Notes under the pieces: generated by a model | What the model was told of the DNA's origin: nothing | The model's input: only the letters and a program-made list of their open reading frames with translations | Database searches by the model: none | NCBI RefSeq assembly: GCF_907163125.1 | Contig: NZ_OU015319.1 | Span: 434,001 to 498,000 of the forward strand | Origin: Cloacibacterium caeni | Lineage (GTDB): Bacteria; Bacteroidota; Bacteroidia; Flavobacteriales; Weeksellaceae | Reading direction: 5' to 3' | Length of the DNA stretch: 64,000 nucleotides | Program-made: the position numbers and the translations under genes | In this document: positions 9,272-18,857 of the stretch, piece after piece | Layout of the letters: every line of letters starts with the position of its first letter | Numbering within the stretch: the first letter of the stretch is position 1

Positions 9272-9700
9272 ATGCACTACGGGAAAAAAATATTAGAATT
9301 TATGGTAGGAAATTTCAAAATCTACACCGGTTTTGGAAACTACAAACAAGCAGAAGAGTTTGCCCAAAAAACCAATGGCGAACTCACAGAGATTGTATAT
9401 CATGACGGAAAAATAGAGCCAGAATTTTCAGATAAAGCCAAATTAGTAGAAAAGAAAATGCCGTTCAATGTAGAACTTTCACAAGACTACACGGTTTTTT
9501 ATTCTAATGATGAGTTTTTTGAAAAATACACTCCAGCCGAACATGAACAAAATTATGAATGTGAAAATCAAAACACACTCAATGCTCAAAACGTGATTAT
9601 TTTTAATGGAGATTATCATAATTCTCCTTGTTTAAAAGAAAGATTAAAGAAACTTGCCAATTCTCATTTTTATGAATTAGCCGTTAAAGTTTCCATTTAA
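9272..9700 (+). CDS. conserved small protein of unknown function (paralog of 6617 gene)
   Basis: A 142-residue soluble protein. The start could also be the second ATG at 9302. It aligns along its length with the 158-residue protein at 6617-7093: G-E-L-T-E-I against G-E-L-V-E-V, A-K-L-V-E-K-K-M-P-F-N-V-E-L against A-K-L-V-E-S-K-K-P-F-K-V-E-L, and the common end Y-E-L-A-V-K. The middle part (about residues 90-115) diverges. It sits 7 bp after a small membrane protein gene and ends at a strong terminator. Function unknown. Confidence 0.75.
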   Translation: MHYGKKILEFMVGNFKIYTGFGNYKQAEEFAQKTNGELTEIVYHDGKIEPEFSDKAKLVEKKMPFNVELSQDYTVFYSNDEFFEKYTPAEHEQNYECENQNTLNAQNVIIFNGDYHNSPCLKERLKKLANSHFYELAVKVSI

Positions 9701-9705
9701 AAGCA

Positions 9706-9734
9706 AAAGCTCAAGAATTTTCTTGAGCTTTTTT
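9706..9734 (+). terminator. terminator after the 9272 gene
   Basis: Ten-bp stem AAAGCTCAAG/CTTGAGCTTT with a six-base loop and T6. Confidence 0.8.
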
Positions 9735-9837
9735 GTTTATTTTCAAAAAACAATTAATTTTTGAATATTAAAAACGGAAAGTTTTTCACAGTTAAAAATA
9801 AAATCAAAGGAAACAAAGAGTAAATTTGCTAGCGAAT

Positions 9838-12295
<2,458 letters not shown>

Positions 12296-12392
12296 TTAGG
12301 TTAAGGAAAAGAGCAAGTGTCCTGCCTTTATCCTGTAAGTATCTAGCAAGTGTCTAGGATTTATAATCCGAATGTTGAAAACATAACCTTTT

Positions 12393-12808
12393 CATTCTGA
12401 ACGAAGCGCAGCAAAGTGAAGAATCTCTTTATGAAGAGAAAGATTTTCTAAAAGTGTAAATAGAAAAAACAGTGTACTTCATAGAACATCTATGATGTTC
12501 CTTAGAGAACTTAAAAACGCAATCATTTCACCAATACTTAGTGAACTTTGTGATAAAAATAAGTTACTTTATAGAGCCCTGTCGTTCTGAATGAAGCGTA
12601 GCAAAGTAAAGAATCTCTTTATGAAGAGAAATATTTTCTAAAAGTGTAAATAGAAAAACCTGTGTACTTCATAGAACATCTATGATGTTCCTTAGAGAAC
12701 TTAAAAACGAAATCATTTCACCAATACTTAGTGAACTTTGTGATAAAAATAATCCGTTTCATAGAGCTCTGTCATTCTGAACGAAGCGCAGCAAAGTGAA
12801 GAATCTCT
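12393..12808. repeat. 190-bp intergenic tandem repeat, locus 1
   Basis: Two full units (12393-12582, 12583-12772) and a third start (12773-12808), period 190 bp. Each unit opens with CATTCTGAACGAAGCGCAGC or a variant, a dispersed sequence familiar from flavobacterial intergenic DNA. It then carries a perfect inverted repeat GAACATC-TAT-GATGTTC (12484, 12674) and a TTAGTGAACTTTGTGATAAA segment. The same unit recurs at 21170. No gene is seen in 12279-12905. Confidence 0.85.
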
Positions 12809-12905
12809 ACATTATGAAACAGATTTTTCGCTTCATTCTTCCGCTCAAAATGACAAAATGTTTTATATGTAATACAAACTTCCAATCCATGAGCATATAA
12901 ATACA

Positions 12906-12932
12906 AGCACAGCAATCTACGCTGTGCTTTTT
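12906..12932 (+). terminator. terminator-like hairpin with no gene before it
   Basis: Perfect 8-bp stem AGCACAGC/GCTGTGCT with a 7-base loop and a T-rich tail, on the plus strand 60 bp before the restriction enzyme ATG. No plus-strand gene lies within the preceding 3 kb. Confidence 0.55.
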
Positions 12933-12992
12933 CTTGTTCTAATAACATTTTTTAAAAACTTTTCATTAATTTTATGCACTTCAATAATAACT

Positions 12993-15900
12993 ATGATTAA
13001 TCAATACCTTTCTAAACTTTCTCAATTATATTTTGCAGGTAATGCAACCGAACATTCTTATCGTGGAGATTTACAAATTCTGCTTCAGGAGATTCTAGGT
13101 AAAGAATTTTCTGTAATTAATGAGCCAACCCGCCAAAAATGTGGCGCTCCAGATTATATTGTTTCCAAAAAAGAAGTGCCTATTGGTTATATAGAAGCCA
13201 AAGATTTAAAATTAGGAATAGACCATAAGAAAAATAAACCACAGTTCGACCGTTATAGAAATGCACTCGAAAATCTAATTATTACCGATTATCTACATTT
13301 TGAATTCTATAAAAATGGCGAACTGAAAACCAAAATCGCTCTTGGCGAAATCTTGATGAACGAAATCGTTCCACATGAGAAAAACTTTGAAACATTCATT
13401 CATCTCATCAAAGATTTTGGGCAAGAAGTCTCGCAAACCATCAAAAATTCTGAAAAACTAGCAGAAATGATGGCTAATAAAGCTTTGTTAATGGCAGATG
13501 TGATACACAATGCTTTAGACGAAGACGATTTGGCGGAAAAAAATACAGAATTGGTACAGCAAAGAACAGCGTTTAAAGATATGCTGATTCATGATATTGA
13601 TAACCAACTTTTTGCAGATCTTTATTCTCAGACCATTGCTTACGGACTTTTCGTGGCACGTTATCACGACCCTACTTTGCCTACGTTTGATAGGATAGAA
13701 GCCGCCAATCTTATCCCGAAATCTAATCCTTTTTTGAGGAAACTTTTTCAGCATATTGCAGGTTTTGATTTAGATATACGTCTCAAATGGATTGTGGAAG
13801 AATTGGTGCAGATTTTCCTCGCTTCTGATGTGAAGGATATTATGAAAAACTTCGGGAAATCTACCAGACAAGAAGACCCCGTTATTCATTTCTACGAAAC
13901 ATTCTTGGGAAAATACAACCCAAAACTCCGTAAATCTCGCGGTGTTTGGTACACGCCACAACCTGTGGTGCAATTTATCGTACGTGCAGTAGATGATTTG
14001 CTGAAATCTGAATTTGGATTGTCTCAAGGTTTGGCAGATACTTCTAAAATCAAAAGCAAAATAGATTTTCACGGCAAAAAAGTAGATAAAGAATTTCACA
14101 GAGTGCAAGTTCTAGACCCTGCAACAGGTACAGGAACCTTTTTAGCCGAAACCATAAAACACATCTACGAAGAAAATTTTAAAAACATCAACGAGGGAAT
14201 TTGGCCTCAATATGTAGAAAAAGATCTCATTCCTAGAATTAATGGTTTTGAGCTCTTGATGGCGAGTTATTCTATGGCACATCTTAAACTAGATATGCTG
14301 CTTTCTGAAACAGGTTACGAAACCAACCAAGACCAGCGTTTTAATATTTTCTTGACCAATTCTCTGGAAGAACACCACAAAGATACAGGTACACTCTTTG
14401 CCAGTTGGCTTTCTGATGAATCTACTCTGGCAAACCAAATTAAACGAGATACACCTGTAATGTGCGTCATTGGAAATCCACCGTATTCAGGAATTTCTTC
14501 TAATAATGGAGAGTGGATTTCTAAATTAATTGATGATTATAAATATGTAGATGGAGTTCATTTTAATGAAAGAAAACATTGGTTGAATGATGATTATGTA
14601 AAATTTATAAGATTTGCTCAATATTTGGTAGAAAAAAATGGAGAGGGAATTGTTGCGTTTATCAATCCTCATGGTTATCTCGATAACCCTACTTTTAGAG
14701 GAATGCGTTGGAATTTATTAAAAACTTTTGATAAAATTTACACCATTGATTTGCATGGCAACAGCAAGAAAAAAGAAACTGCTCCAGATGGAAGTGCAGA
14801 CCAAAATGTGTTTGATATTATGCAAGGTGTTTCTATTAACCTTTTTGTAAAAACCAATAAAAAAGCTAAAAATGAATTAGGAAAAGTTTTTCATTATGAT
14901 TTGTTTGGGAAAAGAAATGATAAATACAATTTTTTACAAGAAAATTCATTAAGAACTATTGATTTTAAAGAATTGAAACCTGAAAAACCGTTTTTACTTT
15001 TTGTTAATAGAATAAATGAGGGAAGTTATTTTAATAATACATTTCAGGTTAATGATTTGTTTTTGAATAATGTAACAGGAACTCAAACAGGAAATGACAA
15101 GTTCTTATTTAATTACAATAAAGAAAATTTAGTTAAAGCTTTAAATGAAATTTCAACTAATGAAATTTCAGATTATATAAAAAGAATTGCATATAGACCT
15201 TTTGATTTTGGGCATATGTTCTTTATTAAAGGTTTGGGAGAAGAAAAATTTGGCATTGAAATTCCTAAATCTTATAGAACAAGATTTTCACTGATGAAAA
15301 ATATGCTTAAAGAAAATGTAAATTTGATTATTGGTAGACAAGGTCAGGTTGTTGGAAATATGCCTTGGAATTTGATTTTTTCTTCAAACGAAGTTGTTGA
15401 TTTGAATATGTTTTATCGTGGTGGAGGAAACGTTTTCCCGCTTTACCTTTACCAAGAACCCACTGCATTTGATGAGCGAGAAAGAATCCCTAATTTCAAT
15501 CCTAAAATTCTGGCAGAGATAGAAGCAAAACTCGGCATGAAATGCGTAGATGATGAGAACTTCGGCAAAGAAAACTTCGGCAAAGAAAACTTCGGCAAAG
15601 AGAACTTCAGCAAAGAGAACTTCGGCAAAGAGAACTTCGGCAAAGAGAACTTCGGGAAAGAGAACTTCGGCAAAGAGAACTTCGGCAAAGAGAACTTCGG
15701 CAAAGAGAACTTCGGCAAAGAGAACTTCGGGAAAGAGAACTTCGGCAAAGAGAACTTCGGCAAAGAGAACTTCGGCAAAGAGAACTTCGGCAAAGTTTTA
15801 AACTTTGCCGAAGTTGAGAACACTCCAGAGGTTGAGAACACTCCAGAGGTTGAGAACACTTCAGAAGTTGAGAACACTTCAGAGGTTGAGAACACTCCAG

Positions 15901-16601
15901 AGGTTGAGAACACTCCTGAAGCTAAGAACGCTTCAAAAGCTGAGAGTAAAAAAACAAACTTTTCTCCACTCAATCTTTTAGATTACATCTACGCCGTTTT
16001 ACATTCCCCAAAATACAGAGAAACCTATAAAGAATTCCTAAAAATAGATTTCCCTAGAGTTCCTTTTCCAGATGCTGTAGGTACAAGTCGTGACTTGTCC
16101 ACTATTCAAAAGAATTTTTGGGATTTGGTACAATTAGGTTCAGAAATCAGAAAACTCCATCTTTTAGAAGAAATTGCGAATAAAGACCTCCAAACCAAAT
16201 ATCCTATTGCTGGAAATAACGTGGTAGCAAAACCTACTTTTGTAAAAACTGAAAACTTTAGCAAAGAGAACTTCGGCAAAGAGAACTTCGGCAAAGAGAA
16301 CTTCAGCAAACAGAACTTCGGCAAAGTTTCAAACTTTGCCGAAGTTAAGAGCGCTCCAGAAGTTGAAAACCTCACAGGAAAAGTCTTCATCAACGAAACC
16401 CAGTATTTCGACAACGTACCAGAAACCGCATGGAATTTCTACATTGGTGGTTATCAACCCGCGCAAAAATGGCTAAAAGACCGTAAAGAAAGAGAACTTT
16501 CTTATGAAGACATTCTTCATTACCAAAAAATCATCTACGCCCTTACCAAAACAGATGAACTGATGAAGAAGATAGATGATATTTGCTTCACCGAAGTTTA
16601 A
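12993..16601 (+). CDS. single-chain restriction-modification enzyme (type IIG-like, type ISP specificity domain) with inserted NFGKE repeats
   Basis: Predicted to combine DNA cleavage, N6-adenine methylation and target recognition in one protein of 1202 residues. N-terminal nuclease: PD-(D/E)xK pattern with Asp54 (A-P-D-Y-I) and Glu68-x-Lys70 (Y-I-E-A-K). A helical connector follows. The methyltransferase has motif [10 protein letters not shown] at 375-383 and catalytic N-P-P-Y at 495-498. The C-terminal third matches type ISP specificity domains (Y-I-Y-A-V-L-H-S-P, then [15 protein letters not shown]). No helicase is present, unlike LlaGI/LlaBIII. Two linkers are filled by repeat-coded sequence: about residues 856-983 (16 NFGKE units plus VENTPE units) and 1088-1124. 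Start chosen at the ATG at 12993, since the longer frame begins with hydrophobic leader-like sequence. No partner genes are adjacent. Activity with the inserts is unknown. Confidence 0.88.
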   Translation: MINQYLSKLSQLYFAGNATEHSYRGDLQILLQEILGKEFSVINEPTRQKCGAPDYIVSKKEVPIGYIEAKDLKLGIDHKKNKPQFDRYRNALENLIITDYLHFEFYKNGELKTKIALGEILMNEIVPHEKNFETFIHLIKDFGQEVSQTIKNSEKLAEMMANKALLMADVIHNALDEDDLAEKNTELVQQRTAFKDMLIHDIDNQLFADLYSQTIAYGLFVARYHDPTLPTFDRIEAANLIPKSNPFLRKLFQHIAGFDLDIRLKWIVEELVQIFLASDVKDIMKNFGKSTRQEDPVIHFYETFLGKYNPKLRKSRGVWYTPQPVVQFIVRAVDDLLKSEFGLSQGLADTSKIKSKIDFHGKKVDKEFHRVQVLDPATGTGTFLAETIKHIYEENFKNINEGIWPQYVEKDLIPRINGFELLMASYSMAHLKLDMLLSETGYETNQDQRFNIFLTNSLEEHHKDTGTLFASWLSDESTLANQIKRDTPVMCVIGNPPYSGISSNNGEWISKLIDDYKYVDGVHFNERKHWLNDDYVKFIRFAQYLVEKNGEGIVAFINPHGYLDNPTFRGMRWNLLKTFDKIYTIDLHGNSKKKETAPDGSADQNVFDIMQGVSINLFVKTNKKAKNELGKVFHYDLFGKRNDKYNFLQENSLRTIDFKELKPEKPFLLFVNRINEGSYFNNTFQVNDLFLNNVTGTQTGNDKFLFNYNKENLVKALNEISTNEISDYIKRIAYRPFDFGHMFFIKGLGEEKFGIEIPKSYRTRFSLMKNMLKENVNLIIGRQGQVVGNMPWNLIFSSNEVVDLNMFYRGGGNVFPLYLYQEPTAFDERERIPNFNPKILAEIEAKLGMKCVDDENFGKENFGKENFGKENFSKENFGKENFGKENFGKENFGKENFGKENFGKENFGKENFGKENFGKENFGKENFGKENFGKVLNFAEVENTPEVENTPEVENTSEVENTSEVENTPEVENTPEAKNASKAESKKTNFSPLNLLDYIYAVLHSPKYRETYKEFLKIDFPRVPFPDAVGTSRDLSTIQKNFWDLVQLGSEIRKLHLLEEIANKDLQTKYPIAGNNVVAKPTFVKTENFSKENFGKENFGKENFSKQNFGKVSNFAEVKSAPEVENLTGKVFINETQYFDNVPETAWNFYIGGYQPAQKWLKDRKERELSYEDILHYQKIIYALTKTDELMKKIDDICFTEV
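15558..15941 (+). repeat. in-frame repeat module 1 in the restriction enzyme
   Basis: Sixteen direct 15-bp units AACTTCGGCAAAGAG (15558-15797), coding NFGKE, come first. A 3-base spacer and one perfect inverted unit AACTTTGCCGAAGTT (15801-15815) follow. Then come six clear 18-bp units GAGAACACTCCAGAGGTT (15816-15923), coding ENTPEV, and one decayed unit. Units 7-11 and 12-16 have the same variant order (one GGG then four GGC), which points to a recent 75-bp duplication. The sequence after the array starts GAGAGTAAA, as it does at 18401. Confidence 0.95.
16254..16364 (+). repeat. in-frame repeat module 2 in the restriction enzyme
   Basis: Five direct 15-mers (16254-16328), spacer TCA, perfect inverted unit (16332-16346) and one 18-bp unit. 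Same orientation, frame and order as module 1, but at a second linker of the protein. Confidence 0.92.
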
Positions 16602-16610
16602 AACTTAAAT

Positions 16611-16817
16611 AGCTTCAGCAAAGAGAACTTCGGGAAAGAGAACTTCAGCAAAGAGAACTTCGGCAAAGTTTTAAACTTTGCCGAAGTTGAAGAAGTTAAA
16701 AAAGTTCCAAACTTTGCCGAAGTTGAAGAAGTTAAAAAAGTTCTAAACTTTGCCGAAGTTTAAGAAGTTAAAAAAGTTCTAAACTTTGCCGAAGTTTAAG
16801 AAGTTAAAAAAGTTCCA
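16611..16817. repeat. intergenic repeat module A
   Basis: Nine bases after the restriction enzyme stop. Four direct 15-mers (16611-16670, the first degenerate), spacer TTA, then inverted units at 16674, 16710, 16746 and 16782 with a 36-bp period. Each 36-bp unit is the 15-mer plus a GAAGAAGTTAAAAAAG-type spacer. A truncated inverted unit joins a copy of the RAYT gene end at the shared sequence ACTTTG (16818-16823). Confidence 0.9.
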
Positions 16818-17249
16818 ACTTTGCAGACATTGATAATTTTAAATTTTGTCACCAGAGAATTGTGGAAATTTAACTTCGGCAAAGAGAACTTCAGCAAAGA
16901 GAACTTCAGCAAAGGGAACTTCAGCAAAGGGAACTTCGGCAAAGAGAACTTCAGCAAAGGGAACTTCAGGAAAGAGAACTTCGGGAAAGAGAACTTCGGG
17001 AAAGAGAACTTCGGCAAAGTTCCAAACTTTGCCGAAGTTGAAGAAGTTAAAAAAGTTCTAAACTTTGCCGAAGTTGAAAAAGTTCTAAACTTTGCCGAAG
17101 TTGAAGAAGTTAAAAAAAAGTTCTAAACTTTGCCGAAGTTGAAGAAGTTAAAAAAAAGTTCCAACTTTGCCGAAGTTTAAGAAGTTAAAAAAGTTCCAAA
17201 CTTTGCCGAAGTTGAAGAAGTTAAAAAAGTTCCAAACTTTGCCGAAGTT
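16818..17249. repeat. intergenic repeat module B with a copy of the RAYT gene end
   Basis: Begins with a 54-bp copy of the RAYT 3' end (16818-16871, one mismatch to the real gene). Ten direct 15-mers follow (16872-17021), then spacer CCA and seven inverted units (starts 17025, 17061, 17088, 17126, 17163, 17199, 17235). Ends 30 bp before the RAYT start codon. Open frames reading NFGKE or TSAKR here arise from the stop-free repeat and are not taken as genes. Confidence 0.9.
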
Positions 17250-17279
17250 GATTAAAAAAACTAAAATCATATAACTAAA

Positions 17280-17882
17280 ATGGAAATAAGAAGAGACCAT
17301 CTTGAGCCAGAATTTTTTTATCACATCTATAACAGAGGAATTAACAGTGAAGATGTTTATAAAAACAAAGATAATTATTTGTATTTTTTAAAAAAGGCAA
17401 AAGAATTTTTATTGCCAGTTGCTGATATTTATGCTTATTGCCTTATGAAAAATCATTTTCACTTGTTGGTAAGAATAAAACCAGAAGTAGAATTAAAAAC
17501 TTTTTTTGATTCTCAGAATAAAAATACTAAAATAAGAGCTGAGGGGATTCATGCGTTACATTCTATTGTTAGCAAGCAATTTGCAAAATTAATGAGTAGT
17601 TATACACAAGGTTTTAATAAATATTATAATAGACATGGTAGTCTATTTGAGACCCCTTTTAAAAGAATAAGAATAACGGATGAGGTTTATCTTAGAAACT
17701 GTATAATTTATATTCATCAAAATTCTTTAGATATTAATGAGCAATTAGAAAAGTATGATTTTTCTTCCTATAAAATTATTTTATCAAACTCTAAAACAGA
17801 ATTAAAAAGAGAAGAAGTAATTTCATACTTTGAAGACATTGATAATTTTAAATTTTGTCACCAGAGAATTGTGGAAATTTAA
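17280..17882 (+). CDS. REP-associated tyrosine transposase (RAYT, IS200-like HUH/Y1 family)
   Basis: A single-strand DNA transposase-type protein, 200 residues, the normal size for the family. The HUH motif is at residues 58-63 (N-H-F-H-L-L, His59 and His61). The likely catalytic tyrosine is Tyr108 in S-Y-T-Q-G-F-N-K-Y-Y-N-R-H-G, followed by the typical G-S-L-F...F-K-R and Y-I-H-Q-N-S. Proteins of this type are known in other bacteria to bind and nick palindromic REP sequences. The gene is bracketed by repeat arrays: seven inverted units end 30 bp upstream, and its own stop codon overlaps the first 15-mer of module C. Two further copies of its last 54 bp lie at 16818 and 18207. No flanking insertion-sequence ends are evident. 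The frame is intact, so the protein may be active. Confidence 0.9.
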   Translation: MEIRRDHLEPEFFYHIYNRGINSEDVYKNKDNYLYFLKKAKEFLLPVADIYAYCLMKNHFHLLVRIKPEVELKTFFDSQNKNTKIRAEGIHALHSIVSKQFAKLMSSYTQGFNKYYNRHGSLFETPFKRIRITDEVYLRNCIIYIHQNSLDINEQLEKYDFSSYKIILSNSKTELKREEVISYFEDIDNFKFCHQRIVEI

Positions 17883-18206
17883 CTTCAGCAAAGAGAACTT
17901 CGGTAAAGAGAACTTCGGCAAAGAGAACTTCAGCAAAGAGAACTTCAGCAAAGAGAACTTTGGGAAAGAGAACTTCGGGAAAGAGAACTTCGGGAAAGAG
18001 AACTTCGGGAAAGAGAATTTCAACAAAGAGAACTTCAGCAAAGGGAACTTCAGCAAAGGGAACTTCGGGAAAGAGAACTTCGGGAAAGAGAACTTCGGGA
18101 AAGAGAACTTCAGCAAACAGAACTTCAGCAAAGAGAACTTCAGCAAAGAGAACTTCGGCAAAGTTTTAAACTTTGCCGAAGTTGAAGAAGTTAAAAAAGA
18201 GTTCCA
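17827..18206. repeat. intergenic repeat module C (follows the intact RAYT gene)
   Basis: The native RAYT 3' end (17827-17880) runs directly into nineteen direct 15-mers (17881-18165). Spacer TTA and one inverted unit (18169-18183) follow, then a truncated unit that joins the next RAYT tail copy at ACTTTG. Units vary mainly in the third codon-like triplet (GGC, AGC, GGG) and in GAG/GGG/CAG. Confidence 0.92.
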
Positions 18207-18409
18207 ACTTTGAAGACATTGATAATTTTAAATTTTGTCACCAGAGAATTGTGGAAATTTAACTTCAGCAAAGAGAACTCCGGGAAAGAGAACTCCGGGA
18301 AAGAGAACTTCGGCAAAGTTTAAAACTTTGCCGAAGTTGAAAAGCTCCAAACTTTGCCGAAGTTGAAGAAGTTAAAAAAGCTCCAAACTTTGCCGAAGTT
18401 GAGAGTAAA
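18207..18409. repeat. intergenic repeat module D with a copy of the RAYT gene end
   Basis: A 54-bp RAYT tail copy (18207-18260) identical to the gene is followed by four direct 15-mers (18261-18320). Spacer TAA and inverted units at 18324, 18350 and 18386 follow, ending in GAGAGTAAA. Confidence 0.9.
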
Positions 18410-18481
18410 CACATCACCCGATCTCCCGGATTTGTAATCCGTGAGCTCACGCCAAAAAAACACACCCCATAAAAAATAAAA

Positions 18482-18506
18482 AAAGCACGAACCTCGTGCT
18501 TTTTAT
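18482..18506. terminator. hairpin terminator downstream of repeat modules
   Basis: Nine-bp perfect stem AAAGCACGA/TCGTGCTTT with an ACC loop, T tract after and A tract before. It could end RAYT/array transcription on the plus strand. Confidence 0.65.
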
Positions 18507-18536
18507 GGTTAATAATTTCCACCCAAAAATACCAAG

Positions 18537-18684
18537 AAAAATCTCTCCCTTTAGGGTCGGGGTAAAAGATTTTTTATTTATAGGCAGAGAAAAAGGTTTT
18601 CTAGGCTCGCAAAAGAAACCCCTCATCATTTAGATCATTATAAAAAATCTCTCCCTTTAGGGTCGGGGTAAAAGATTTTTTATT
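18537..18684. repeat. pair of 42-bp hairpin repeats
   Basis: Two near-identical copies (18537-18578 and 18643-18684) containing CTCCCTTTAGGGTCGGGG, each closed by an AAAAATCT/AGATTTTT inverted pair. The stretch from 18410 to 18857 has no gene. It also contains GGATTTGTAATCCG (18430-18443), a short palindromic sequence with relatives at 12358 and 21134. Confidence 0.75.
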
Positions 18685-18785
18685 TCCAACTCCTTGCCTG
18701 AGCACAGGCCAAAGGTCTGCGAACGTAGTTCACGAAGCCCAGTGCCTGAACTTGTAGAACGCAGGGAAAAGAAAGTTATGATCTC

Positions 18786-18813
18786 ACAAAAAAAGCAGAC
18801 CTATGGTCTGCTT
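18786..18813 (-). terminator. terminator of the 18858 gene
   Basis: Perfect 9-bp stem AAGCAGACC/GGTCTGCTT with a 3-base loop, followed on the minus strand by T7. Confidence 0.8.
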
Positions 18814-18857
18814 AATTCATTTTATTTAATTCGTTATGAAAAATCTTACAGATAGGT

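Noticed and set aside
12393-12808. CRISPR or phage attachment site
   Set aside because: The 190-bp units have no spacer pattern, and neither a tRNA nor an integrase is adjacent.
12924-12992. Upstream start of the restriction enzyme at 12924
   Set aside because: It overlaps the terminator hairpin and would add a hydrophobic stretch foreign to the nuclease domain.
13842-13860. NFGK in the native restriction enzyme (K-N-F-G-K-S) as an origin of the repeat
   Set aside because: The DNA AACTTCGGGAAATCT matches a unit for only part of its length, occurs once, and lies in a conserved-looking segment; chance similarity is more likely.
15550-15801. Open frames through the repeats reading TSAKR or LPKFS on either strand
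   Set aside because: The 15-bp unit lacks stop codons in most frames, so long frames appear automatically; the NFGKE frame belongs to the restriction enzyme.
16821-17126. Frame coding [10 protein letters not shown] repeats between the restriction enzyme and RAYT genes
   Set aside because: Starts at TTG in a copied RAYT tail, has no promoter box or unique sequence, and follows from the stop-free repeat.
17830-18213. Frame of 127 codons overlapping the RAYT 3' end
   Set aside because: Same reason; it is the module C array read in the NFGKE frame, with no independent support.
15558-18409. CRISPR array
   Set aside because: Units are direct 15-mers without variable spacers, and no cas genes are present.
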